Origin: Lineus longissimus
Lineage: Eukaryota; Nemertea; Pilidiophora; Heteronemertea; Lineidae
NCBI RefSeq assembly: GCF_910592395.1
Contig: NC_088320.1
Coordinates: forward strand, 6,262,001-6,326,000
Direction: 5' to 3'
Length of the DNA: 64,000 bases
A program made the position numbers and the translations under genes. The notes under the pieces are model-generated. The model was not told the origin of the DNA, did no database searches, and was given only the letters and a program-made list of their open reading frames with translations. Positions within the stretch are counted from its first letter, which is position 1, and every line of letters starts with the position of its first letter. This document shows, in pieces, positions 1 through 10,900 of this stretch.

Positions 1-402
1 CTGTGTCTCTCAGAGCTTCAATTGATATGCTATAATTTATGATATTCATTCAGGAAATGCAAGGTCTTGTGCGGCCGATAATACCATACCTAGCTTGTTA
101 GAAAGTTTGTATATTTGTACATTGTAAAATACAGTTATTTACTCTTTCTGTTTTAAAGCATATAAAGAGGTAAATTATCATATGATCATTTTCTTCGATT
201 TGTGGATGATCTGCCAGATCCCCAACAAAAATTTCGTGCCGATCGCACTTCAGCTAAGAGAAACAGACCTGGGCCCAGTTGTTTATTCTTGGCTGTCTGG
301 TTCAGCAGCCGCTAAACCACCTTTATTGCAAGAGAGGAGGCAATCAGACCAAAGTAGGCTAGGCTGCTCGATCCATTGTTCTTCTTGTTCTGTTGTCACA
401 AC

Positions 403-544
403 CAGAATAGTAGAAGTAAAACTGGATACCGTCACTGTAGTTTACAACAATATCCATCGGTCCCTATTGTTGGGCTGTTGTGTTGCTCCACCGACGCGCG
501 TTTCTGCCCCTCTAGGCTTCATCAGGGTGGCTGGGGTTGACTTG
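403..544 (+). repeat. Direct repeat, copy 1 of 2 (142 bp)
   Basis: A block starting CAGAATAGTAGAAGTAAAAC and ending in GGGGTTGACTTG recurs almost perfectly at 745-886; I saw one A/G difference. The copies are 342 bp apart. The flanking DNA also shares TGTCACAACCAGA motifs. Such a close match implies a recent duplication. Confidence 0.9.
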
Positions 545-744
545 CATCTGTCCTGTTTGAACTTCACAGTTTGAATGACATTATGACTCAGGGGTGGTTT
601 CTCAATGACGTTGTGACGTTATAGACTTTGTTGCGACTCTGTTGTTGAAACATTCTGTTGTAGTCAAGCAGGTGGGCTGTCCAAATGGCACATGTTGAGA
701 AGTACAGGATCAACCGATGATACACACGGACCAGACAATAAAAT

Positions 745-886
745 CAGAATAGTAGAAGTAAAACTGGATACCGTCACTGTAGTTTACAACAATGTCCATC
801 GGTCCCTATTGTTGGGCTGTTGTGTTGCTCCACCGACGCGCGTTTCTGCCCCTCTAGGCTTCATCAGGGTGGCTGGGGTTGACTTG
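745..886 (+). repeat. Direct repeat, copy 2 of 2 (142 bp)
   Basis: Second copy of the block at 403-544, same orientation. It includes the segment around the CCACCGACGCGCGTTTCTGC motif. No coding role is apparent. Confidence 0.9.
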
Positions 887-1960
887 ACTTGTCACAACCA
901 GAACAAATCTGGATGCTCCATTGTAGAAACTTCACTGTGAGAAAGACAAGATAGACACTACAAGGACAACATGGGCTTGCTGCGCCATCAGACTCATGCC
1001 TAACTAGACAGTTGCAACAAGTCTGAATAAGGCCTAGCTGCTCCATTGTATTGTCTTCACGAATAGAGAGAGGTGACAATAAAAACCTTTTCAAAATCAA
1101 ACAAAATTGGGGACTACAGTTTTTGGTGCTGTTGGTTCATTTTGAGCAAAAAAAAATTAAAACATTTTTTGTACTAAGAAATTTTTTCATCACTCAGTGA
1201 GTTGAAAATTTTTCAAAAATTTCAAAATCAAAAATATTTTGGGACTGCAGTTTTTGGTGATGTAGGTGCATTTTGAGGGGAAAAAAAGAAACGGGGACCA
1301 CCAGGTTGTAAAAGACATTTGGTCAAGTTTTAAACGATGGGGGTACTCCTCCTGCTACACCAGCCATGACCTGTGAAAGTCAGGGGACCTGGGTATGAAC
1401 GTCAGCTGTTATACTTCCTACCAACTGCTGTGAAAGACCAGGGGCTACTCGGATACCTTGTGGTCACCAGTCACAAGCTGCGAACGGTAGGGGACCTAGT
1501 TGTGGGAGACAGGACATTTCAGTTGTGCGAGGCAGGCGACAAGATTGTGAAAGACAGAATCTTGACCCCCGGGAATGCACATTCTAAATAAGTAGCCCTC
1601 TCTGTTCACCGTGCTGCAAATGTGTTGATGGGGACAATGTCACAACCTGTGGTTAGCCCATGCTCAAGCTGGGGTTGAGTAGGTTGTGACATCGTCCCTT
1701 TGGAGGGAAGTGAAGCCCGCAGTCCCCTCTCATACAGTAGAAGAGCTAGTAAATCATTTGCTTGGAGTGCTTAATTCTAATAATTGGCTTCAGATGCCCC
1801 ATTTACACTCCAGACGCAATGGACAGGCCTTGTCTTATCGCCTGGTACATAGAGGAAGGACAATCGGGATGACGAAAGGGACTGTATTGGAGTCCCTAGC
1901 CTTGGTTGACTCCGGAGTGGCAAGTACAGCAATGGATTGGGGAACAACAATAAAGGAGTA

Positions 1961-2110
1961 CAGTAGAACCACTCTATCAAGGACACTCTTGGGACTGACA
2001 ATTGCTGTCCTTGAGGTGTCCTGATTAGAACGGTCACATTTAATGCAAACTACAACTTTGGGACTAAAACTAGTGTTCTTGATAGAGAGGTGTTTGCTGG
2101 GGTAGGTTAT
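1961..2110 (-). mobile_element. CAGTGGAACC-type MITE, diverged copy
   Basis: Starts CAGTAGAACCACTCTATCAA and carries the family's GGACTGACAA, TGTCCTGATTAGA and GGGACTAAAACTAGTGT segments in the reverse order to the copy at 3160. The far end is degraded (GGTGTTTGCTGGGGTAGG). Confidence 0.7.
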
Positions 2111-3159
2111 ACTGTCAAAAAGTCTTACCGCAATTGCTTGGAGGTTGGCCTTGGTTTTGGTCCATCATCGGTTCTAGTCCATCATCACAACTGTCTTCAA
2201 AAGTTTTAAAATCTTTGTCCAAGACATGAAGAAAATGAATAAAAATGGTAGATCTGTCTCGAGGTTATTTGCAAGACTAGTACATGCAAATACAGCTAAA
2301 GGGCCCCATCCTGTGCCTTGTGTAATTGGCAATACCAGTATATCTATTCATGCAAAAGGCCTATGAAAAAGCCTAAAAACATGCTCAATTTCATAGGAGT
2401 GACTTAGGCGACAGTAATGCTGTCTAGCGGTAGAAAGTGGAACTGAGAGTTTTGGACAAAGATTTCAGTTCCATCTATTGCCGCGAGACAGCGCCACTGC
2501 CGCCTAAGCCAATTTCATGCTGTGAGTCCTGTAATTGGTTTTCATGCCTTTGGAAGATAATCAGTATCAAACTAAGGGAATTTGATAGAGATAATGACTT
2601 GCTTTAGTTGTCAAAACAGGTTCAGCACAGCCACAAGCCATCTTCCCACACAAACGACAGTAGATATGATTCTCTGGTGGGATCAACGACGGTGGATGAG
2701 AGTATCACCAGTGGCAGGCTCAGGATGGAAGGAAGGACGGACGGACGGACAACTCATTCGAATAGCTATTGGACAAGCTCCGCTGACTTTGTCAGCTGAG
2801 CAAAAAACAACAACAAGTCATTATACATGTAGGCACCTGGTTGTTTATATCATATTTAAATGAAAACTTACGGTAGTTAAAAATATACATATTTTATCAC
2901 TTACATTTACATAATACAACGATTCAAGGTTGTAGAATAATATTTACTAAGTCTATGTACAAATCGTTTGATTCTTCCAAGGCGACATACAGCAACCCCC
3001 CCCCCCCCCCCCATAAGCAAATTTAAGGGGTTCAGTGGTTGAACCCATACAATGTAATCAAAAATGACCGACATTTGACGTCCCCAGCTTGGGGACTGTC
3101 TCAGTGATGGTTCTGCTGGAAGCCATTTTCGAAAAAACCTAATACAAATGTACATTATA

Positions 3160-3337
3160 CAGTGGAACCTCCCTTAGCAGATGCCTCTCTATAAAGGACA
3201 ACCTCTCTATTGAGGACACTAGTTTTGGTCCCAAATTGGTTGTTTCCATTCAGTTTGACCTCTCTAATCAGGGCACCCCTCAATTAAGGACAGCACTTGT
3301 TAGTTCCGATAGTGTCCTTAATAGAGAGGTTCTACTG
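3160..3337 (+). mobile_element. CAGTGGAACC-type MITE, full-length reference copy (178 bp)
   Basis: Runs from CAGTGGAACCTCCCTTAGCA to AATAGAGAGGTTCTACTG. It is bounded by TA on both sides (3158-3159 and 3338-3339), the target duplication expected of Tc1/mariner/pogo transposition. The ends are imperfect inverted repeats and there is no ORF. At least nine other copies or fragments lie in this window, in both orientations. Confidence 0.85.
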
Positions 3338-4609
3338 TAGCTGCCTGCTTAAAAAATTGTCCCTTAAACACATTAATTATGCCAAAGTAGCAATCTTGAA
3401 AAGTTTTCAAGCCAACATCATTTAAATCATTTCAACTGGTAGCACCTGTGAACGGAAAAGCACCTCTTTGGAAAAAAATGAAAAAGTTATTCCAATTGAT
3501 CTATCCCATATTTTGATTTTCGCTCCATTTTGAACTCAAAATTACCCCCCTTATTCCCAAGTATAACATTCGAAGTGGCACAAGACGGAGTTCGTGCATC
3601 CTCTGATGAAGAAAATATAAGCCATTTGACAACTGAAGAGATATACAGTACTGATAATCAAATGTGTATGGTCAGATGATGTAATGACAGGAATAAAAAA
3701 ATGGTCACAAGTTTACAATTACAGACTATACCTTTACCGTTGGAAGAAGAATACATTATTGGTAAAAATTTAACATATTTTATGTACAAGCTCTGGTTAC
3801 CGTTTTATATCAGACTGAATCACAGTGTACAAGCGCGTCATAAGCAGGCCTTGCTATACCGAAAGAAGAACATTCCAATGCCCAATTCTTTGTTGTAGGG
3901 CATGGACAAGAGCACATTTAACGGCCGATGGTGCGTAGCCGACTAAAGCATGGACCCGATTCACATTGAAATACCCTGCGTAACAAAAGAATAGGATCAA
4001 TGGACTCTTCTTCCAGGAGGTATAGCTCTGGACGTTCATGCACTCTGGCAATCACAGCAGAAACCTTCATTACAAGAGTGTTCCCTCTTCCTTCGTTAGA
4101 TCACAGACAACTCTAAGCAATATACAGACAGCTAAAAGAGTACAGCGCAAAGCCACACGACTTATTTCAACTTCGAGAAGCAGCCACATTTTCTCTGGGG
4201 AGATAACACATTAACACATTTGGTGTGAGTGATGTCATGTACATGTGCAGATGCCCTACTAAATGTTGATTCACCAGCACTTGGTTGCACCTTCCGATAA
4301 AGGATGTAAGGAAAACCCGTTGCATATTTTCCAGACACATTGACCCAGTTTTTTGTGACCGTACATATATATGACACCTTCAATCTCAATGTAATATATG
4401 ATTTAACCTTGCACCAAACTATAAATAATGATGAGAAAGATGTACATCCTGATGGTCTTTTCCCAAAACAAAATACGAAAATACAGCTAGAAATTTAACT
4501 ACACTAGATATCATTTTCATAAAGTTCTAGGGAAATTCTATATATAAATTTCGAGACCCCACCCTAAGAGATTTGTCAAATGCATAAAAAGAGATTCTTC
4601 ACATCTTCC

Positions 4610-4795
4610 GAGGTCAAGGTCAGAGGCTGTCCTAACCATGACCCTGACCTTCACCAGCAGCAGATGTATCAGAGGTCAAGGTCAGACAGAGGTGAACCAT
4701 TCCAACATTGACCCTTAACTTGACCTCCATAGAGGATTCGAGGTCAATAGTCAGAGGTCAAGGTCAAAGCTAAAACCACCTGCTGTCCTTGACCC
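4610..4795. promoter_or_regulatory. Cluster of nuclear-receptor half-sites (AGGTCA / TGACCT)
   Basis: Within about 185 bp just 3' of the zinc-transporter stop there are three AGGTCAAGGTCA tandem half-sites, each containing TCAAGGTCA, plus several TGACC(T/C) half-sites on the other strand. TCAAGGTCA is the known extended half-site of ERR, SF-1 and FTZ-F1 type receptors. It may sit in the 3' UTR or just beyond it. Function is inferred only; a degenerate repeat could give the same picture. Confidence 0.5.
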
Positions 4796-4810
4796 TTCAA
4801 AAGTTTCAGA

Positions 4811-4999
4811 TCATGGTGCAAGTGTTGACGTCACGTTAGCCATATGAAAGGGATCCTCCGTGCTGATACGTATCTGGTCCTCGAATAGCGCGATGACTAA
4901 CATAATACCGGAACCGACCGTAATACCGGCTAAGTGGAGGAAGAGATGACACACCGGACTCTCGCCTGGTTTTGTCTCAACCGTACTGATCTCTGGCAA
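4811..4999 (-). CDS. SLC39A10: Zinc transporter exon 8: TM8 and stop
   Basis: Starts [13 protein letters not shown] and contains the last span ([20 protein letters not shown]), where family members have a GF-GIMLLI helix. The stop is TGA at 4813-4811. The C-terminal tail after the helix is about 25 residues, longer than in human ZIP10. Confidence 0.92.
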   Translation of the reverse strand: MPEISTVETKPGESPVCHLFLHLAGITVGSGIMLVIALFEDQIRISTEDPFHMANVTSTLAP

Positions 5000-7900
5000 C
5001 TGAAAAAGATGAGAAAATATTTCATAAAACAATAGAAAAAATTTCACAATTAGAAATTTCATTACGAGTCACAAGTTCTTCCCTTGTGAAAATGAACATC
5101 CAGACGGTCTACTTTAATAATTTGAAGATTTTTTTCAGGCCTCGCTCAGTCACATGAAAACCCTATCAATGCCTGGACTATTACCATCTGCAGGTCTGAA
5201 TACTTTTTTGGGGGTCTTTCACTCGTTTTATATTCAAAAAGCTATCATTATTTTCACATGAAATGTCCTGTTTAACACTTACCATGTCAACAAGAGCTAT
5301 ATACAAAAACATGCCAGCCGTCATCGCGAAGATCCAGAAACTCGCCGAACTGATGTTGCCCACGCATACACCTATGATCATCCCGAGAAATGCCAGCACA
5401 GAGGAGAGGAGGTTATAAAACAAGGCTTGTTTGGCCGTCATGCCCGCTTTGAGTAACACCGCAAAATCACCTGAAAAGAAATAACAAATTCTGAAAATAC
5501 TGAAAGGACACAGCCTAGTGGTTAGCATTGCTGGCTACCATGCAGTAGGGCCCGGGTTCGGTCCCGGGGAGAACCAAGAATTGTATTTCTAGAAGAACGT
5601 GGCATAGCTTTCAAGGAACTAACATTCCTGGCTCTTCACAGTCCTTAGAATGAGCGAGAAACCTTAACCTACCCCAAACTGAAAGCCTTATATATCAGCT
5701 TGACCTTGACCTACCCTGAACTGAAAGCCTTATATATCAGCTTGACCTTGACCTACCCCGAACTGAAAGCTTTATATATCAGCTTGACCTTGACCTACCC
5801 TGAACTGAAAGCCTTATACATCAGCTTGACCATGACCTCCCCGAACTGAAAGCCTTATACATCAGCTTGACCTTGACCTACCCCAAACTGAAAGCCTTAT
5901 ACATCAGCTCAACCTTGACCTACCTAATTCATGAGGAAGCTCGTGGCAAAATACGGCAATTGACGTACTCAACCCTCCTGTTAAACTATTAGCAAACGCT
6001 GCGCCGATCGCAAGCCCGTCGCTGAAATTATGCAACCCATCTCCAAGCACCACCATCCAAGCGACGGCCGCAATAGATGTTGGTGGTTTCCCATCACCGT
6101 GGCTGTGACCATGACCTTTCTTCGTGCCGTCCTCCTGGTCGCTTTCGTCGGCGTGGCTCTCGTGGCTTTTTAAACTCTGTTGCGACGCGTGGCGGCTGTT
6201 GCTATTAAGGTGATTCGGAACCTCTAACGTGGCGGATTTTGACGAGGACCGACGATGTTCGTCGACAACAACGTCAAGAGCATCTTGCATTACAGCTGAA
6301 AAGATAATTGTGCGGAGATAGTTTAATAAACTGAAATCTTGGTAACAAGAGACCGAAATTCCTCCCTGGCCGGGCTGGTACAAAAGGATCAGAATGATCA
6401 TGCACAGTGGTTATGTGACTGTCCTTATGAAGCATGCAGCGCAAATATAGAAGTGCTGAAATGTGCTCCTCATAGATCTAGACTCCCTTGGCAGTCATTG
6501 CGTCATCCTAATCGGGTCTTGTTAGGGTCAGGAATGAGGCCGGTCCACTGCCACTAGAGTGTATGTAGATCCAGCATGTATCTGTAACAACTTGCAGCAT
6601 TCTGCGTTTTATAAGTGCAAAGCAGAAAAGCCATTTTATCGCCAGCAACAATTATCACTGCAATGAGCAAGAAATCAATCTTATTTTTATCGCAGTGATG
6701 ACCAATTCTTGCCACAGGCACCTGCGCTGATCCCTGCAGACAAGCACTTTCAGTTGCATGCGATAAATGTTGCATGACGTTGTGTTGAATATTGCCTGTC
6801 TGCAGTGTACGTAATATAAGCCTCATAGCCGCTCACCTTTATTTGGATTTAGCACCATGACAATGTCTTCACATGATTTCCCAAGGCCATTATCACCATA
6901 ATCCGATAGCTTCTGACCAACAACGGACTCCCTGATACTGCGCTTTCTCTGCAATAACAACAGATTTTGAATATTAAAATGCTCCTTACAGCATCCGTGG
7001 GCAAAACTCTTGGAACAACCTGCCTAACTCCCACTGTCACACCCTCAGATCCTCCCAGAAACACGCCATAGGGACTCATCATGGACGAGGGCAGTTAACT
7101 GAACAGCTCACAGGTGGAAGGACTGTCCATAGCAGCCAGAAAAGGAAGGATTGGCAAATAGCTATTTCGTACCCATCTTAATCCTGTCGTTCACTGTGCG
7201 AGTTGTCAGGATAGGCAGGCAAAGGGTACCATGTCGAGGAATATGATTATTGTCTTACCTTTCTCTTTCTCTGTTTTTTCTTCTCGGCCAAAATGGCCAT
7301 GATCCTCTCGGCGATGAAGAAGAAGTAGATCCCGGCAAGCGCCACCAGTCCCTTATAGACGCTGTTTTTCTCGGCTGCCTCCGCAGCCTCATCTGACGTG
7401 TCATGACCCGTCTCCACCGACAATATCGACTGCAACAAGAAGAATGAACTACTACTTAGGTCTATCAATCAAAGTAAAGAAGGAACAGTCTCACCATCGA
7501 GATGATGGGTGTATCATACTCCCCTCAAATACCCCTGGCAAAACGTCATGGTGATACCAGCCGACCAGAAGTTGCAGTGATACACGCTATAGTGTAGAAT
7601 GCATCATAATTTTCATTTCCGTTAAATTTTATTCTGGTCTACAACATCACTTAAATAATAAAAGCGTCGTTTTCTGTAGATTCCTCGCAAACCATCGGGA
7701 AGACACCAGCCAACTAGAAGTGAGCGCAGAGTGTTTTCCTTTCAGATAATTATTCTAGTCTACAACATCACTCAAATAATAACTGATGGCTTCAGCATGC
7801 TTTCTGGTTCAATTGAAAGATAGGTTTTGGGGTATTCTTGAGCTAAAGACTACAGCAAATTATCTCTTAGTGTTTTTCAAAGCGTTAAAAATGATAGAAA

Positions 7901-10900
7901 GTCGTGGCTGGCTACCGTTAGTGACAACCTCTGAGCAACCAACGTGTTAATCATTCGTTGCTTATCTCGACTGTGAATCACCCCCCATGTCGCATGATGG
8001 AAGAGACCAGAGAATAAACCGATCTGAAAAGCTGGGCAAGCGAGACCGACAGCAATATCAACGACAACAGCGAGAATGAGGCAATATCTCCCAGAGGTGA
8101 CGAATAATATCAAATTATTTTTTGACGAAAAAAAAATTACCGTCTGGTTTTCATCACTTGCTCAGTGTTTCGAATCAGTATAGCGTCCGGTCTCTACCCA
8201 TCATGCATTTCACCAATCTCCCGGGTCGCACACTTCTGTGTACAAGAGACTATTAGAGTCGAGGCCCGAGCCAATTGTGAATGACAATTCACGGAATTCA
8301 ATAACGCAATATGTCCTTTTGGAGTGTAAAATTTGATAATGATGTCTCTTGTTCAAATAGTGCTATATTTGCATAACTTTCTGTTCCAAGTCATTTGTTC
8401 AGACAATAATGACAGTACCACTTTATTTCACCATTTGACGTTTAACAATTTTTTTATGATACATTTACTTCAGAAGTAATTCCACAGAATGGAACATTTA
8501 AGCACATAATTTTGGAAGCAAATTAGAATTTCCCCGGAGCTGTATGACATGAGGACACTAAAAAATAATTGCCAACCATTCTATGATGCAGTTTGGAAGT
8601 TTTATTAATTGCTGGCCAGAGAGTTGTGGCCATATAACAGTGCATCGATTCACATTAAAGGCCTACACAGATGGTTAAAAATTTTAAATTAGTAACTGAA
8701 TTTGAAAATTTCCAATTGTGTAAATAACACATACTAAATATCAATGTCAGTGTTGTCATCGTGTAAACAGATAAACAAATACTGACTGTAAATACGAAGT
8801 TCAGCAAATTCCTATACATAATAACTGCACTACAGCATTGTGTATGATTGCATTTCTATTTTCGTGGACCACCAGTTAAATTACGAGCGGTGTACCCCTT
8901 TGATGCGTTTAATACATACAATATCCATGGTGCTGTTTCAATACTTGTAACAATTGCAGCTGTAGTTCCTGCATTATTCTCACCCTCATTTACAAATGAG
9001 TTGTTGGCCCGAAATAATTGCCCCATTTCACCCTCATTTGCATGTATATCGCTGCGATGGAAGCCAAGTAGTTTGTTTCAAGGTCATGAAGTCGGGATAA
9101 TTGGGCGCGACCTTTGATTGACCTCTGTTGGATGCCGATGAAGCATAAAGAATTGGTACGGTGGCATAACAGTAATAATACGACTACAAGTATGTCTTTG
9201 GTTCTAACTAAAGGAGTTTCGTAGCCTATAGTCGTTAGCACTGCTGGTTACCACGCAATTCATGTAGGGTCCAGGTTCGATCCTAGGGAGAGCTCAAGAT
9301 TGAATGTCAGGACGAACCCGTGTGGTTTTCCAGGTCACAAGACTCCTGGCTCTTTAGAGTCCTTCGAATGAGACTTAGAACTGATGTGCCTTGTATCTGG
9401 TGTCTATCCCAGGGCAAGCAAAAGACACCACACGAGCAACGTGAGTTGCTAGCATGGACTTTACCTCTGGCTGAAGACAGAGTCACTTGTCCAATGAACC
9501 CCATTGATGCAGAACCGTGTCACTTGGCCAATGAACCCCATTGATGCAGAACCATGTCACTTGGCCAATGAACCCCATTGATGCAGAACCATGTCACTTG
9601 GCCAATGAACCCCATTGATGCAGAACCGTGTCACTTGGCCAATGAACCCCATTAATGCAGAACCGTGTCACTTGGCCAATGAACCCCATTGATGCAGAAC
9701 CGTGTCACTTGGCCAATGAACCCCATTGATGCAGAACCGTGTCACTTGGCCAATGAACCCCGTTGATGCAGAACCGTGTCACTTGGCCAATGAACCCCAT
9801 TGATGCAGAACCGTGTCACTTGGCCAATGAACCCCATTGATGCAGAACCGTGTCACTTGGCCAATGAACCCCATTGATGCAGAACCATGTCACTTGGCCA
9901 ATGAACCCCATTGATGCAGAACCATGTCACGTGGCTAATGAACCCCATTGATGCAGAACCGTGTCACTTGGCCAATGAACCCCATTGATGCAGAACCATG
10001 TCACTTGGCCAATGAACCCCATTGATGCAGAACCATGTCACTTGGCCAATGAACCCCATTGATGCAGAACCATGTCACTTGGCCAATGAACCCCATTGAT
10101 GCAGAACCATGTCACTTGGCTAATGAACCCCATTGATGCAGAACCGTGTCACTTGGCCAATGAACCCCATTGATGCAGAACCATGTCACTTGGCCAATGA
10201 ACCCCATTGATGCAGAACCATGTCACTTGGCTAATGAACCCCATTGATGCAGAACCATGTCACTTGGCCAATGAACCCCATTGATGCAGAACCGTGTCAC
10301 TTGGCTAATGAACCCCATTGATGCAGAACCATGTCACTTGGCCAATGAACCCCATTGATGCAGAACCATGTCACTTGGCCAATGAACCCCATTGATGAAT
10401 AACCGAATGCCGTCTGCCACTGATCTCCCTTACAGTGGCACGTCAATGATATTGATATTCAACTCATAGTAAGAGTACCATAAGGTTTTGCATCAAAGAT
10501 TTCATGCGAACTTGCTTGAGTATGATGAAATCAATATAACATAAGCAGCTGCAACTATTTTTTCGGTCACCCTGTGTAAAGTCGGTCAAAAGTCGATCAA
10601 ATGTCGATCAAATATGATGACAAGATTGAATCGAGGAAGGAGGCCACGCCACTCCTTGGACCACATATGAAATTAATTGATTTATCCCAGCTATTAACAA
10701 TATCATTATATAAAATGAATGGATCGTTTTGTACTTTTGACATGATTGATGGCGTTTTTTTCTGTCAATAAGTGCCAATAAGTGTCAATTCGTGGGATAA
10801 CTCTGTGATTGACATGAACCAATGGGAGCAGTGCATTTTCTACAGTGCCAATGCATTGTTGTTATCTGGAGTGTACAGGGTGAAACGGAATCAAGTGTAA

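Larger units (their letters stand above)
1..4600. other. Intergenic DNA downstream of the zinc transporter; no gene recognised
   Basis: No open frame here has splice-compatible, family-like protein. Visible content: a 142-bp direct duplication (403-544 and 745-886), short direct repeats of a GGGACT-CAGTTTTTGG type sequence near 1115 and 1235, TA-flanked inverted-repeat elements near 1961 and 3160, and a C homopolymer near 2997-3012. The short ORFs over 182-940 lie largely in the duplicated block and look non-coding. Confidence 0.6.

Noticed and set aside
182-940. Two ORFs with similar protein at the left end
   Set aside because: Their similarity comes only from the 142-bp DNA duplication; no recognised domain.
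5511-5580. Functional tRNA gene
   Set aside because: B-box-like sequence is present but the cloverleaf is incomplete and the homologous copy at 9217 shows it is a SINE head.
9481-10397. Possible CRISPR array
   Set aside because: Units are contiguous with no unique spacers, and the window is animal nuclear DNA.
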